Positions 34,881-43,166 of a stretch of 64,000 nucleotides of DNA are shown here, one piece after another. The notes below the pieces were generated by a model. The model had not been told where the DNA came from, did no database searches, and was given only the letters and a program-made list of their open reading frames with translations. The position numbers and the translations under genes are program-made. The DNA lies in assembly GCF_007665395.1 (NCBI RefSeq), contig NZ_VDND01000009.1:150135-214134 (forward strand). The letters run 5' to 3'. The stretch is from Pseudomonas oryzihabitans. GTDB lineage: Bacteria > Pseudomonadota > Gammaproteobacteria > Pseudomonadales > Pseudomonadaceae. The first letter of the stretch is position 1. Each line of letters starts with the position of its first letter.

Positions 34881-35759
34881 ATGGCAGCCAGCCCACGCTT
34901 ACCGTCGTTGAAAGCACTGCAAGCCTTCGAAGCCACCGGCCGCCGGGCCAGCTTCCAGGCAGCGGCCGTGGAACTCTCCGTCACCCAGGCGGCGGTCGCC
35001 CAACAGGTGCGCCAACTGGAGGAGCGCCTGGGTTTTCCACTGTTCCTGCGCCAGCGCCGCGGCGTGCGCTTGACCGACCGCGGCCACGCCTATTTTCTCG
35101 AGGTACAGCGCGCCTTCGACGTGCTACGGGAAGCCACCGACGCCCTGCTCAGGCTCAAGCGGATCGTCACCGTCAGCGTGACGCCCAGCTTCGCCGCGAA
35201 GTGCCTGATCCCTGCGCTGCCCACCTTCGCCAGCGCCCATCCCGCTATCGAACTGCGGGTGCTGGCCAGCGATGTCCTGGTCGACTTCGCCCGGGATGGC
35301 GTCGACCTGGCCGTGCGCCTCGTCCGCCGTCCCACCCTGCGAGGGGTGATGGCGGACTTTCTCTTCGCCGACCTGGTGGTAGTGGCCAGCCCCGCACTGA
35401 TCGGCGCCCAGCCGCTACCCCTGAGCGGCGCGGCGCTGGCCCGCTATCCGCTGCTCAACGATGGCCAAGCCGACTGGTCGGCGGTGCTGGAGGGCGAGCC
35501 GGCGCACCAGGAGCTGCACATGAACCAGGCCGCCCTGGCCATCGACGCCGCCCTCGCCGGCCAGGGGCTGGCCATGGTCAATCGGCGCTTCGTGCACGAG
35601 GCCCTGGCGAGCGGTCGACTGGTCCAGGTGACGGCGGAGCCGGTATCGACCGAGTTGGGCTATTACCTGGTGATGCCCAGCCGTAGCCGCCAGGACGCGG
35701 CGCTGGTGGCCGTCGGCGACTGGCTGAAGACATTGGCGCGTGAAGAAGCCGAGGCCTAG
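34881..35759 (+). CDS. LysR-family transcriptional regulator, GcvA-like
   Basis: 292-residue regulator. The N-terminal winged helix-turn-helix (LPSLKALQAFEATGRRASFQAAAVELSVTQAAVAQQVRQLEERLGFPLFLR) matches the GcvA/AmpR-like subgroup; the C-terminal periplasmic-binding-like effector domain runs from about residue 92 (VTVSVTPSFAAKCLIPALP). GGAACC precedes the ATG. It is divergent from an EamA exporter, the usual arrangement of a LysR protein with its target. Effector unknown. Confidence 0.92.
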   Translation: MAASPRLPSLKALQAFEATGRRASFQAAAVELSVTQAAVAQQVRQLEERLGFPLFLRQRRGVRLTDRGHAYFLEVQRAFDVLREATDALLRLKRIVTVSVTPSFAAKCLIPALPTFASAHPAIELRVLASDVLVDFARDGVDLAVRLVRRPTLRGVMADFLFADLVVVASPALIGAQPLPLSGAALARYPLLNDGQADWSAVLEGEPAHQELHMNQAALAIDAALAGQGLAMVNRRFVHEALASGRLVQVTAEPVSTELGYYLVMPSRSRQDAALVAVGDWLKTLAREEAEA

Positions 35760-36172
35760 AAATCCACCCGCCCACGGCTGGCCTTGAGGCCGCTGCGGCG
35801 GGACTTGCCTTCCAGGCGGCGCTGCTTGGAGCCATAGGTCGGCTTGGTGGGGCGCCGGGGTTTTTCCGGGACGTTGGCGGTAGCGATCAGGGCGGCCAGG
35901 CGCTCCAGGGCGTCGGCGCGATTCTGCTCCTGGGTGCGGTACTGCTGCGCCTTGATCACCACCACGCCGTCACGGCTGATGCGCTGGTCGCGCAGGGCCA
36001 GCAGGCGCTCCTTGAGTGCCTCCGGCAGCGAGGAGGCCTGGATGTCGAATCTCAGGTGGACGGCGCTGGAGACCTTGTTGACGTTCTGGCCACCGGCGCC
36101 CTGGGCGCGTACCGCGGTGAGCTGGATCTCCTGCTCGGGCAGCGTCAGGCGCTCGTCGATGACCAGACTCAC
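35756..36172 (-). CDS. arfB: Alternative ribosome-rescue factor / peptidyl-tRNA hydrolase ArfB
   Basis: 138-residue release-factor homologue that frees ribosomes stalled on non-stop mRNA. The catalytic GGQ is in AQGAGGQNVNKVSSAVHLRFD. The basic C-terminal tail (RRPTKPTYGSKQRRLEGKSRR), which enters the empty mRNA channel, is intact. The start overlaps the stop of the DsbA-like gene (ATGA), making it the third gene of trhO-DsbA-arfB. The 3' end overlaps the convergent LysR gene by 4 bases. Confidence 0.95.
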   Translation of the reverse strand: MSLVIDERLTLPEQEIQLTAVRAQGAGGQNVNKVSSAVHLRFDIQASSLPEALKERLLALRDQRISRDGVVVIKAQQYRTQEQNRADALERLAALIATANVPEKPRRPTKPTYGSKQRRLEGKSRRSGLKASRGRVDF

Positions 36173-36804
36173 GCCGGTTGCGCGCCGCGGGTCAGCCAGG
36201 CGTCGAGCAGCGGCTCCAGCTCAGCCAGCGGCTGGTAGCCGTTGGTGATCAGGGCCAGCTGGCCATCGCGTTCGGCCAGCAGGGTCGGAAAGCCGGCGAT
36301 GCCCAGATTCAACGCCCAGTCGAAGTCCGCCTGGGTGGCCTGGTGCGCGGGCTCACCGTCGAACAGCGGGGCGAATTCGATGCGCGGCAGGCCGCTGGCC
36401 TCGGCCAGAGCCACCAGCAGCGCCGGCTGGGTGACGTCGCGGGCCTCGACATAGAAGGCCTGCTGGATGCGCTTGGCCAGCCCCCAGACGGCGTCTTCGT
36501 CGAGCTGGCGCGCGGCGACCAGGGCACGACAGGCCGGCTCGGTGTCGTACACCAGGCCTTCCGGCGGCCCCACATCCAGGGCGAAGGGCTGGCCGGTGGT
36601 TTCCTGCACCGCCTGCCAGTAGGCCAGGGTGCGCACCCGGCTGGCGGTGTCCTGGGCCACCCGCTCGCGGCGCAGTCCACCCACCACCAGGCGCAGGGGA
36701 ATGCCCTGGGCGGCCGCCCGCTCGGCCAGGCGATCCACCACCGGGGCGAAGCCCCAGCACCAGGAACACATGGGGTCCATCACATAGAGCAGGCGACCGG
36801 GCAT
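36169..36804 (-). CDS. DsbA-family (FrnE-like) thioredoxin-fold protein
   Basis: 211-residue cytosolic protein with a CXXC active site (DPMCSWCWGF, Cys13 and Cys16) and no signal peptide, which separates it from periplasmic DsbA. The helical insertion and the cis-Pro region (LNLGIAGFPTLLAERDGQ) fit the DsbA/FrnE/2-hydroxychromene isomerase family. The ribosome-binding site GAGGAGG lies inside the trhO C-terminal codons and only one base separates the trhO stop from the ATG. A role in cytosolic thiol repair is plausible but not shown. Confidence 0.88.
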   Translation of the reverse strand: MPGRLLYVMDPMCSWCWGFAPVVDRLAERAAAQGIPLRLVVGGLRRERVAQDTASRVRTLAYWQAVQETTGQPFALDVGPPEGLVYDTEPACRALVAARQLDEDAVWGLAKRIQQAFYVEARDVTQPALLVALAEASGLPRIEFAPLFDGEPAHQATQADFDWALNLGIAGFPTLLAERDGQLALITNGYQPLAELEPLLDAWLTRGAQPA

Positions 36805-36805
36805 C

Positions 36806-37759
36806 CTAAACCTCCTCGAGGCTGGGCATGGCGTTCAGCCGCGGATCGCGGCCGATGGGATGGGGCTCGTTGCGCAGGCGCGCGAGTTCGATCTGCTTCT
36901 GCCGCTCGCGCGCGCCGGCGCGGGTCTTCTCCGACAGCGAATCCCAGCAGTGCGGGCAACTGATGCCGGGGCTGTAGTGCGGCGATTGCATGTCCTGCGG
37001 CGACACCGGATTGCGGCAGGCATGGCACTGGTCGTAGACCCCCTCGGCCAGCTCATGGGTCACGGTCACCCGGTTGTCGAAGACGAAGCACTCGCCTTCC
37101 CAGCGCGACTCGGCCGCCGGCACCTCTTCGAGGTACTTGAGGATGCCACCCTTGAGGTGGAACACCTCGGGGAAACCCTCCTGCAGCATGAAGCTGGAGG
37201 CCTTCTCGCAGCGGATGCCGCCGGTGCAGAACATGGCGACCTTCTTGTGCCGGGCCGGATCGAAGTGCTCGCGGATGTAGGCGGGAAAGTCCCGGAAGCT
37301 CTTGGTCTGGGGATCGATGGCGCCCTTGAAGCTGCCGATCCCCACCTCGTAGTCGTTGCGGGTATCGATCACCAGCACCTCGGGATCGTCCACCAGGGCG
37401 TTCCAGTCCCGCGGCTCGACGTAGGTGCCCACGCGCTGGTTGGGATCGACGCCGGGCACGCCCAGGGTGACGATCTCCTTCTTCAGCTTGACCTTGGTGC
37501 GGTAGAACGGCTGCTCGGCGCAATAGGATTCCTTGTGGTCGATATCGACCAAGCGCGGATCGGCGCGCAACCAGGCGAGCACGGCGTCGATGCCTTCACG
37601 GCTGCCGGAGACGGTGCCGTTGATGCCTTCCTCGGCCAGCAGCAGGGTGCCCTTGACGTCGTTCGCCAGCAGCGCCTGCAGCAGGGGTTCACGTAATTGG
37701 ACGTAGTCGTCCAGCGTGACGAACTTGTACAGAGCCGCCACGACGATATTGTCGGTCAT
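36806..37759 (-). CDS. trhO: tRNA uridine(34) 5-hydroxylase, rhodanese-type
   Basis: 317-residue protein of the YceA/TrhO family that makes 5-hydroxyuridine at tRNA position 34. An N-terminal acylphosphatase-like domain (LLAEEGINGTVSGSREGIDAVLAWL) is followed by the rhodanese domain, with the catalytic Cys in AMFCTGGIRCEKASSF, and a C-terminal cysteine-rich zinc region (CHACRNP, CPHC). Length is standard. It leads the trhO-DsbA-arfB operon, which groups translation-quality functions. Confidence 0.94.
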   Translation of the reverse strand: MTDNIVVAALYKFVTLDDYVQLREPLLQALLANDVKGTLLLAEEGINGTVSGSREGIDAVLAWLRADPRLVDIDHKESYCAEQPFYRTKVKLKKEIVTLGVPGVDPNQRVGTYVEPRDWNALVDDPEVLVIDTRNDYEVGIGSFKGAIDPQTKSFRDFPAYIREHFDPARHKKVAMFCTGGIRCEKASSFMLQEGFPEVFHLKGGILKYLEEVPAAESRWEGECFVFDNRVTVTHELAEGVYDQCHACRNPVSPQDMQSPHYSPGISCPHCWDSLSEKTRAGARERQKQIELARLRNEPHPIGRDPRLNAMPSLEEV

Positions 37760-37807
37760 CTTCGATTTCCCAGGGGTCGCCCTCGCAAAGGGCGGACCGG
37801 TTAGACG

Positions 37808-37831
37808 AAAACGCCGGCAAGGATGCCGGCG
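37808..37831 (-). terminator. Terminator of bolA
   Basis: CGCCGGC and GCCGGCG (37812-37818, 37825-37831) form a 7-bp stem with a 6-base loop; on the minus strand TTTTCGT follows. It is 50 bases after the bolA stop. Confidence 0.7.
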
Positions 37832-37882
37832 CCGGTCAAATTTTAACCAATCGTTTCGCTGCCGAACAGTCGCGTCTTGAGA

Positions 37883-38194
37883 TCAGCCCGTCAGGTCGCG
37901 CTGGCTGCCGCCCCGGCAGGTGGGCGAATCCGGTGCCTGGCCCTGGCTCGCCCACTCCTCCGGGGTATAGGTGTGCAGCGCCAGCGCATGGAACTGGCCC
38001 ATGAGCTCGCCCAGGGTGCCGTAGACCTTCTGGTGGCGCTTCACCGCATTGAGCCCGGCGAAGTGTTCGCTGACCACCACCGCCTTGTAGTGGGTCTCCT
38101 GGCCACGGCTGTGCATGTGGCTTTCGTCCAGCACCTCCAGGTGCTCGGGTTGCAACAGGCCCAGGCTGGACTGGATACGTTCGCGCATGCTCAT
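37883..38194 (-). CDS. bolA: BolA family protein
   Basis: 103-residue BolA protein: MSMRERIQSSLGLLQPEHLEVLDESHMHSRG, then the class II KH-like core HYKAVVVSEHFAGLNAVKRHQKVYGTLGE with the conserved C-terminal His region FHALALHTYTPEEW. BolA proteins pair with monothiol glutaredoxins in iron-sulfur handling and affect stationary-phase morphology. A second ATG two codons inside (38188) is an alternative start. Independent gene with its own terminator. Confidence 0.92.
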   Translation of the reverse strand: MSMRERIQSSLGLLQPEHLEVLDESHMHSRGQETHYKAVVVSEHFAGLNAVKRHQKVYGTLGELMGQFHALALHTYTPEEWASQGQAPDSPTCRGGSQRDLTG

Positions 38195-38265
38195 GGGGAT
38201 ACCTCGACTGTGAGAGCCGTCATTCTAGCGAGCGCGGCCACCGGCCGGAATCGCCGCCGTCGGCC

Positions 38266-38300
38266 CGAAAACGACGAAGCCCGGAACGGGTCCGGGCTTC
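38266..38300 (-). terminator. Terminator of the DUF2059 gene
   Basis: GAAGCCCGGA and TCCGGGCTTC (38276-38285, 38291-38300) form a 10-bp stem with a 5-base loop; on the minus strand GTCGTTTTCG follows. It is 15 bases after the DUF2059 stop. Confidence 0.85.
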
Positions 38301-38314
38301 GGCTGAGGTTGGGC

Positions 38315-38851
38315 TCAGCGCTTGGCGGGCGGCGTGGCGTTGCCTGCCCCGGCCGGCGGCTTGACGCCCAGTTCCTTGTCCATCTCGGCGAGGATGCCGT
38401 TGACCTTGGGTACCGCCAGCTCCAGCTTGGCCTGGGTCAGCTCGGCGGACTGCGCCGACAGCCGCGGCAGGGTCGCCAGCATCTTCTTGCCGAGGTCCGA
38501 CTGGTAGAACTTGATCAGGCCTTCCAGCTCGTCTTCGGTGAAGGTATCGGTGTAGAGCTTGACCAGGTCGGGCTTGACCTTTTCCCAGCCGATGGTGCTG
38601 TCCAGCGCCTGGTTGGCACGCGCGGTGTAGCTTTCCAGCACGGCCTTCTTGGCCGGCGCCTTGGCCTGCTCGAAGTGCTGGGCGAAGAGTTGTTGCACCT
38701 GGGCATAGACCGGGGTGGTCAGCTTGTCGGCGTTGGCCAGCTTGAGAAAGCGCTCTGCGTCGGCTGCGTGGCTTTTGGCGTCGGCCAGGGCCAAGCCGCT
38801 CGCGCTGGACAGCAGGACGAGGGCACCGAGCGTTCGGAGAGTCTTCTTCAT
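38315..38851 (-). CDS. DUF2059 periplasmic protein
   Basis: 178-residue protein with a Sec signal peptide (MKKTLRTLGALVLLSSASGLALA) and a DUF2059 helical domain containing YTDTFTEDELEGLIKFYQSDLGKKMLATLP. The C-terminal Pro/Ala tail is typical. An open frame extends upstream to 38989 but the signal peptide fixes the start at 38851. The function of the family is not established. Divergent from fumC, with a palindrome between them. Confidence 0.9.
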   Translation of the reverse strand: MKKTLRTLGALVLLSSASGLALADAKSHAADAERFLKLANADKLTTPVYAQVQQLFAQHFEQAKAPAKKAVLESYTARANQALDSTIGWEKVKPDLVKLYTDTFTEDELEGLIKFYQSDLGKKMLATLPRLSAQSAELTQAKLELAVPKVNGILAEMDKELGVKPPAGAGNATPPAKR

Positions 38852-38951
38852 GGGCGTCCTTGAGGATGCGAAAAATGGACGGAAAGTCTGGCAGAGACGG
38901 GCTGAATGCCAGCTGAACTGCCAGCGACGGCAATCCCGCAAGTGAGAACAC

Positions 38952-38965
38952 TTCCCATTTGGGAA
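38952..38965. promoter_or_regulatory. Palindrome in the divergent DUF2059-fumC region
   Basis: TTCCCA-TT-TGGGAA, with perfect 6-bp arms, lies 61 bases upstream of fumC and 101 bases upstream of the DUF2059 start. Candidate operator for either gene. Confidence 0.4.
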
Positions 38966-39025
38966 CCCTGGCGCTAACCTGCTGCCCAACCTAGCTGGAT
39001 CCTCAACCTACGAGCGGAGACCGCC

Positions 39026-40420
39026 ATGAGCCGTACCGAAACCGATAGCATCGGCCCCATCGAAGTGGCCGACGATGTCTACTGGGGCGCCCAGACCCAG
39101 AGGTCGCTGGAAAACTTCGCCATCGGCAACCAGCAGATGCCGCTGGCGGTGGTGCATGCCCTGGCCACGGTGAAGAAGGCGGCCGCACGGGTGAATCTGC
39201 GCCTCGGTGAGTTGCCGGAAGACGTCGCCACCCTGATCGAGAAGGCCAGCAGCGAGATCCTCGACGGCTTCCACGACGATCAGTTTCCCCTGGTGGTCTG
39301 GCAGACCGGCAGCGGCACCCAGAGCAACATGAACGTCAACGAGGTCATCGCCGGGCGCAGCAACGAGCTGGCCGGCAACGGCATGGGCGGCAAGCAGCCG
39401 GTCCATCCCAACGACCACGTCAACCGCGGCCAGAGTTCCAACGACTGCTTCCCCACCGCCATGCACATCGCCACCGCCCTGGCGGTGCAGAACGACCTGC
39501 TGCCGGCCATCGCCGAGCTGTCCGGCGGCCTGGCGCTGCAATCAGCACGCTACCAGAACCTGGTCAAGACCGGTCGCACCCACATGATGGACGCCACCCC
39601 GGTGACCTTCGGCCAGGAACTGTCGGCCTTCGTCGCCCAGCTCGACCTCGCCGAGCGGGCCATCCGCAACGCCCTGCCGGCCGTCCTGGAACTGGCCCAG
39701 GGTGGCACCGCCGTGGGTACCGGCCTCAATGCGCCCAAGGGCTTCGACGAAGCCATCGCCAAGGAAATCGCCGAGCTCACCGGCCTGCCCTTCGTCACCG
39801 CGCCGAACAAGTTCGCCGCCCTCGCCGGCCATGAGCCGCTGGTGGCCCTGCACGGCGGTTTGAAGACCCTGGCCGTGGCCCTGATGAAGATCGCCAACGA
39901 CCTGCGCCTGCTGGGTTCCGGTCCGCGCGCGGGTTTCGCCGAGGTCAAGCTGCCGGCCAACGAACCGGGCAGCTCCATCATGCCGGGCAAGGTCAATCCG
40001 ACCCAGTGCGAGGCGCTGTCGATGCTGGCCTGCCAGGTGATCGGCAACGACGTCACCGTCGGCTTCGCCGCCAGCCAAGGTCACCTGCAGCTCAACGTCT
40101 ACAAGCCGGTGATCGCCCACAACGTGCTCGAATCCATCCGCCTGCTAGCCGACGGCAGCCGCAACTTCAACACCCATTGCGTCACCGGCATGGAGCCGGA
40201 CGAGCACAAGATGGCCGAACACCTGGAACAGGGGCTGATGCTGGTGACGGCGCTCAATCCGCACATCGGCTACGACAAGGCCGCCGAGATCGCCAAGAAG
40301 GCCTATGCCGAGAACAAGACCCTGCGCGCCGCCGCGCTGGAACTCGGCCACCTGACCGACGCCCAGTTCGACGAGTGGGTACGCCCGGAAACCATGCTGG
40401 AAGCCGGTGGCCGTGGCTGA
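39026..40420 (+). CDS. fumC: Class II fumarate hydratase
   Basis: 464-residue iron-independent fumarase that interconverts fumarate and malate in the TCA cycle. The superfamily signature GSSIMPGKVNPTQCE is at about residues 315-330; the catalytic region GRTHMMDATPVTFGQE and the N-terminal GTQSNMNVNEVIAGR are intact. GGAGA precedes the ATG. FumC is often induced by iron limitation or oxidative stress in Pseudomonas; no Fur box is visible here. The downstream reductase start overlaps its 3' end by 14 bases. Confidence 0.96.
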   Translation: MSRTETDSIGPIEVADDVYWGAQTQRSLENFAIGNQQMPLAVVHALATVKKAAARVNLRLGELPEDVATLIEKASSEILDGFHDDQFPLVVWQTGSGTQSNMNVNEVIAGRSNELAGNGMGGKQPVHPNDHVNRGQSSNDCFPTAMHIATALAVQNDLLPAIAELSGGLALQSARYQNLVKTGRTHMMDATPVTFGQELSAFVAQLDLAERAIRNALPAVLELAQGGTAVGTGLNAPKGFDEAIAKEIAELTGLPFVTAPNKFAALAGHEPLVALHGGLKTLAVALMKIANDLRLLGSGPRAGFAEVKLPANEPGSSIMPGKVNPTQCEALSMLACQVIGNDVTVGFAASQGHLQLNVYKPVIAHNVLESIRLLADGSRNFNTHCVTGMEPDEHKMAEHLEQGLMLVTALNPHIGYDKAAEIAKKAYAENKTLRAAALELGHLTDAQFDEWVRPETMLEAGGRG

Positions 40421-41027
40421 ATTCCGCGGCGCCACGCCGCTGGAAGGGGATGGCCGGCGCCTGCTGGTCATCCAGGGCAATCCCAAGCGCGCCAGTTTCT
40501 GCCAGTCGCTGGCCGACGCCTATGTCCAGGGCGCCCAGGCCAGCGGCCAGGTGGTACGCCAGCTCAAGCTGGCCGAGGCCCAATTCGACCCGGTGCTGCG
40601 CGAGGGCTATGACCTCTCGCAGACACTGGAACCGGACCTGCTGGAAGCCCAGCGGCAGATCCACTGGGCCGAGCATCTGGTGTTCATCTATCCGGTGTGG
40701 TGGAACGGCCTGCCGGCGCTGCTGGCCGGCTTTCTCGAACGCGTCCTGCAACCGGGCTTCGCCTTCGCCCAGCGCGACCAGACCTGGGGCGGCGAGCCCC
40801 TGCTGGCCGGGCGCAGCGCCGAGCTGCTGGTCACCTCCGATACCCCGCCCTCCCCCTGGCAACGCCTGCGCAACCAGGCCCCGCACCGCCAGGGCATCCA
40901 GGAAGGCCTCGAAGCCTGCGGCATCCAGGTGCTGCAGGTGCACGAGTACTCGCCGGTAAGAGCCGCCGACGAGGAGCAGCGCTTGCGCTGGTTGCAAGAG
41001 GTGGACCGGTTGGGGCGGAACGAGTAG
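40407..41027 (+). CDS. Flavodoxin-fold NAD(P)H-dependent oxidoreductase (Kef ancillary/NQO2-like)
   Basis: 206-residue flavoprotein-type reductase: RRLLVIQGNPKRASFCQSLADAYVQGA is the FMN/FAD pyrophosphate loop and WAEHLVFIYPVWWNGLPALLAGFLERVL is the canonical flavin-contact motif of the MdaB/NQO family. It probably reduces quinones with two electrons. The start is GTG at 40407 or GTG at 40413; both overlap the end of fumC, implying coupling to fumC translation. Confidence 0.87.
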   Translation: MAVAEFRGATPLEGDGRRLLVIQGNPKRASFCQSLADAYVQGAQASGQVVRQLKLAEAQFDPVLREGYDLSQTLEPDLLEAQRQIHWAEHLVFIYPVWWNGLPALLAGFLERVLQPGFAFAQRDQTWGGEPLLAGRSAELLVTSDTPPSPWQRLRNQAPHRQGIQEGLEACGIQVLQVHEYSPVRAADEEQRLRWLQEVDRLGRNE

Positions 41028-41054
41028 CTCTGTCCCCGGGGTTTCATCGATGCA

Positions 41055-41122
41055 ATCGCGGCCAAGGCGGCCGCTCCTACGGGAGTATCCGTTTCCTGTA
41101 GGAGCGGCCCATGGCCGCGATC
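41055..41122. repeat. Facing pair of GGAGCGGCC...GGCCGCGA repeats
   Basis: ATCGCGGCCAAGGCGGCCGC plus CTCCTAC (41055-41080) faces TGTAGGAGCGGCCCATGGCC plus GCGATCA (41098-41122). Each is itself a dyad around GGCCGC. The same pair recurs at 63255-63305. This is a REP-like doublet after the reductase gene, possibly acting as an mRNA 3' end. Confidence 0.8.
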
Positions 41123-41290
41123 AATAGATGCCGAAGTTCCTTGGACGCGGCCACCTCGGCGGCCCGCCACGGCCGACCTATAGCCGTTGAGCCTAAACCC
41201 CACGGCATAACCAAAGCGCCTTTTATTCTTTCTCGTACGGCTCATCCGCCGTCACTATCGGCTCTCCCCTTTTCATCGCGGAGACCCGCC

Positions 41291-41851
41291 ATGACCCGCT
41301 ATCTCATCCTTCCCGGCTGGCAAGGCTCCGGCCCTGATCATTGGCAGAGCCATTGGCAACGCCGCCTACCGGATGCGCGGCGGGTCGAGCAGGCGGATTG
41401 GCAGCACCCCGATCCGCAACGCTGGGTCGCTACCCTCGACCAGGCCATCGCCCAGGCGGTGGCTCCCGTGGTGCTGATCGCCCATAGCCTGGGTTGCGTG
41501 ACGGTGGCGCATTGGGCAGCCAGCGCCACCCTAGCGCGGCGGCAACGTGTGCTGGCCGCGCTGCTGGTGGCACCGGCCGATGTGGAGCGGCCCGGCTGCC
41601 CGGCGGAGCTGGTAGGCTTCGCCCCGCTGCCCCGGCAGCCGCTGCCCTTCCCCTCGCGGATGGTGACCTCCGACAACGACCACGCCATCAGTCTGCCCCA
41701 AGCCGAAGCCCTGGCACGCGACTGGGGTAGCGACCTGGAGGTGCTCCCTGGCGCCGGGCACATCAATACCCGCTCCGGACACCATCAGTGGGAAGAAGGC
41801 CTGATCCAGCTGGCGAAGCTCGGCTCCTTCCAGGGCCTGCGCGTCGCCTGA
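41291..41851 (+). CDS. RBBP9/YdeN-family serine hydrolase
   Basis: 186-residue alpha/beta-hydrolase: RYLILPGWQGSGPDHWQSHWQ is the family N-terminus, the nucleophile is in LIAHSLGCVTVAHWA, and the His is in PGAGHINTRSGHHQW. The Asp region is MVTSDNDHAIS. Such small RBBP9-like hydrolases have no assigned natural substrate. ATG 41291 is taken because it gives the conserved N-terminus; the open frame upstream to 41111 crosses repeat DNA. Confidence 0.9.
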   Translation: MTRYLILPGWQGSGPDHWQSHWQRRLPDARRVEQADWQHPDPQRWVATLDQAIAQAVAPVVLIAHSLGCVTVAHWAASATLARRQRVLAALLVAPADVERPGCPAELVGFAPLPRQPLPFPSRMVTSDNDHAISLPQAEALARDWGSDLEVLPGAGHINTRSGHHQWEEGLIQLAKLGSFQGLRVA

Positions 41852-42028
41852 ACCACCGCCCTTCCCACTCTTTCGCAACGCCCCGGCCCCAGGCGCTTCC
41901 CTGGTTCAGCCGGGGCGTTGGCGTTTCTCCCTCGGGCGGCGGCGCCTGGGGGCATTGGCCCTCTCGAACCGGGAACACCCTGGGCTTCGCTGCGAGCAAT
42001 CCCACCTATGCCATCGCGCCACTTCGGA

Positions 42029-42058
42029 GGTTGGGCTGAGCGCCAGCGAAGCCCAACA
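42029..42058. repeat. GGTTGGGC...GCCCAAC inverted repeat
   Basis: Another copy of the family seen at 26.2 and 63.1 kb, with one extra base in the loop. A more degenerate copy lies at about 41979-42008. They fill the spacer between two convergent genes. Confidence 0.75.
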
Positions 42059-42066
42059 CCATCAAG

Positions 42067-42100
42067 CCAAAACAAAAAACCCGCCACCAGGGCGGGTTTT
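42067..42100 (-). terminator. Terminator of the ssu operon
   Basis: AAACCCGCC and GGCGGGTTT (42077-42085, 42091-42099) form a 9-bp stem with a 5-base loop; on the minus strand TTTTTTGTTTTGG follows. T-runs on both sides suggest bidirectional use. Confidence 0.92.
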
Positions 42101-42117
42101 CTCACCACCGGCTCCCA

Positions 42118-42333
42118 TCACAGCTTGGCGATGGACACCTCGGTGGATTTGACGAAGGCGATCACTTCACTGCCGACGACCAGTTCCAGCTCCTTGACCG
42201 AGCGGGTGGTGATGACGGAGGTGACGATGCCGGCGGCGGTCTGGACGTCGATCTCGGAGAGCACCGAGCCTTCGATGATTTCCTTGATGGTGCCCTTGAA
42301 CTGGTTGCGAACGTTGATGGCCTTGATGGTCAT
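42118..42333 (-). CDS. ssuF: Mop-type TOBE-domain protein of the sulfonate operon
   Basis: 71-residue single TOBE/Mop domain: MTIKAINVRNQFKGTIKEIIEGSVLSEIDVQTAAGIVTSVITTRSV. Stand-alone Mop domains form hexamers that bind molybdate; in Pseudomonas putida the corresponding gene, ssuF, ends the ssuEADCBF operon. The gene follows ssuB after 23 bases and is closed by the terminator at 42067-42100. Its part in sulfonate use is unclear; it may handle oxyanions. Confidence 0.9.
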   Translation of the reverse strand: MTIKAINVRNQFKGTIKEIIEGSVLSEIDVQTAAGIVTSVITTRSVKELELVVGSEVIAFVKSTEVSIAKL

Positions 42334-42356
42334 GGCAGAACTCCTCGGATGAACGA

Positions 42357-43166
42357 TCAATAGGCCCAGCGCAGTTGCGTGGGCAGGGGTTGCACGATTT
42401 CGGGTAGATCGGGATTGAGCGGTTGCTGCAGCACGCGAGCGAGTACCTCGGCCTCCAGGCGGGCCAACTGGGCATCGCCGGCAGCCCGGGGACGCGCCAG
42501 GTTGACGTCGAGATCCAGGCCGACGTGGCCGTCTTCGATGAGCACCACGCGGTCGGCCAGGGCCACCGCCTCGCCCACGTCGTGGGTGACCAGCAGCACG
42601 GTGAAGCCGTGGCGCTGCCAGAGGCCTTCGATGAGTTGCTGCATCTCGATGCGGGTCAGGGCATCCAGGGCGCCCAGCGGCTCGTCGAGCAGCAGCAGGC
42701 GCGGCTGGTGGATCAGGGCGCGGGCCAGGGCCACGCGCTGCTTCTGGCCACCGGAGAGCGCCGAGGGCCATTCCTGGGCGCGATCGGCCAGGCCGACCGC
42801 CTCCAGGGCTTCCAGCGCCTTGGGCTTCCAGTCGCCCTTGAGGCCCAGGCCGACGTTATCGATGATGCGTTTCCACGGCAGCAGACGCGCGTCCTGGAAC
42901 ATCAGCCGGGTGTCTTCGCGGTGCTGGGCCAGGGGTTCGTCCTGACCCAGCAGGTTGCCACCGCTGGCCTTGTCGAGACCGGCTACCAGGCGCAGCAGGG
43001 TGCTCTTGCCGCAGCCACTGCGGCCCACCACGGCGACGAACTGGCCGGCCGGGATCTCCAGGTCGATCCCATGCAATACGGTGCGTTCGCCGAACTTCTT
43101 CACCACCTGTTGCAGCTTAAGGGCGATGCCCCGCGCCAAGGGCGGGAAGGCTTGGAGATTGGTCAT
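42357..43166 (-). CDS. ssuB: Aliphatic sulfonate ABC transporter ATP-binding protein
   Basis: 269-residue ATPase: Walker A GRSGCGKST, signature LSGGQKQR, Walker B LLLLDEPLGALD, and switch His in LLVTHDVGEAV. MTNLQAFPPLARG at 43166 is chosen; it overlaps the ssuC stop by 4 bases. It powers the SsuC permease for sulfonate import under sulfur starvation. Confidence 0.94.
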   Translation of the reverse strand: MTNLQAFPPLARGIALKLQQVVKKFGERTVLHGIDLEIPAGQFVAVVGRSGCGKSTLLRLVAGLDKASGGNLLGQDEPLAQHREDTRLMFQDARLLPWKRIIDNVGLGLKGDWKPKALEALEAVGLADRAQEWPSALSGGQKQRVALARALIHQPRLLLLDEPLGALDALTRIEMQQLIEGLWQRHGFTVLLVTHDVGEAVALADRVVLIEDGHVGLDLDVNLARPRAAGDAQLARLEAEVLARVLQQPLNPDLPEIVQPLPTQLRWAY

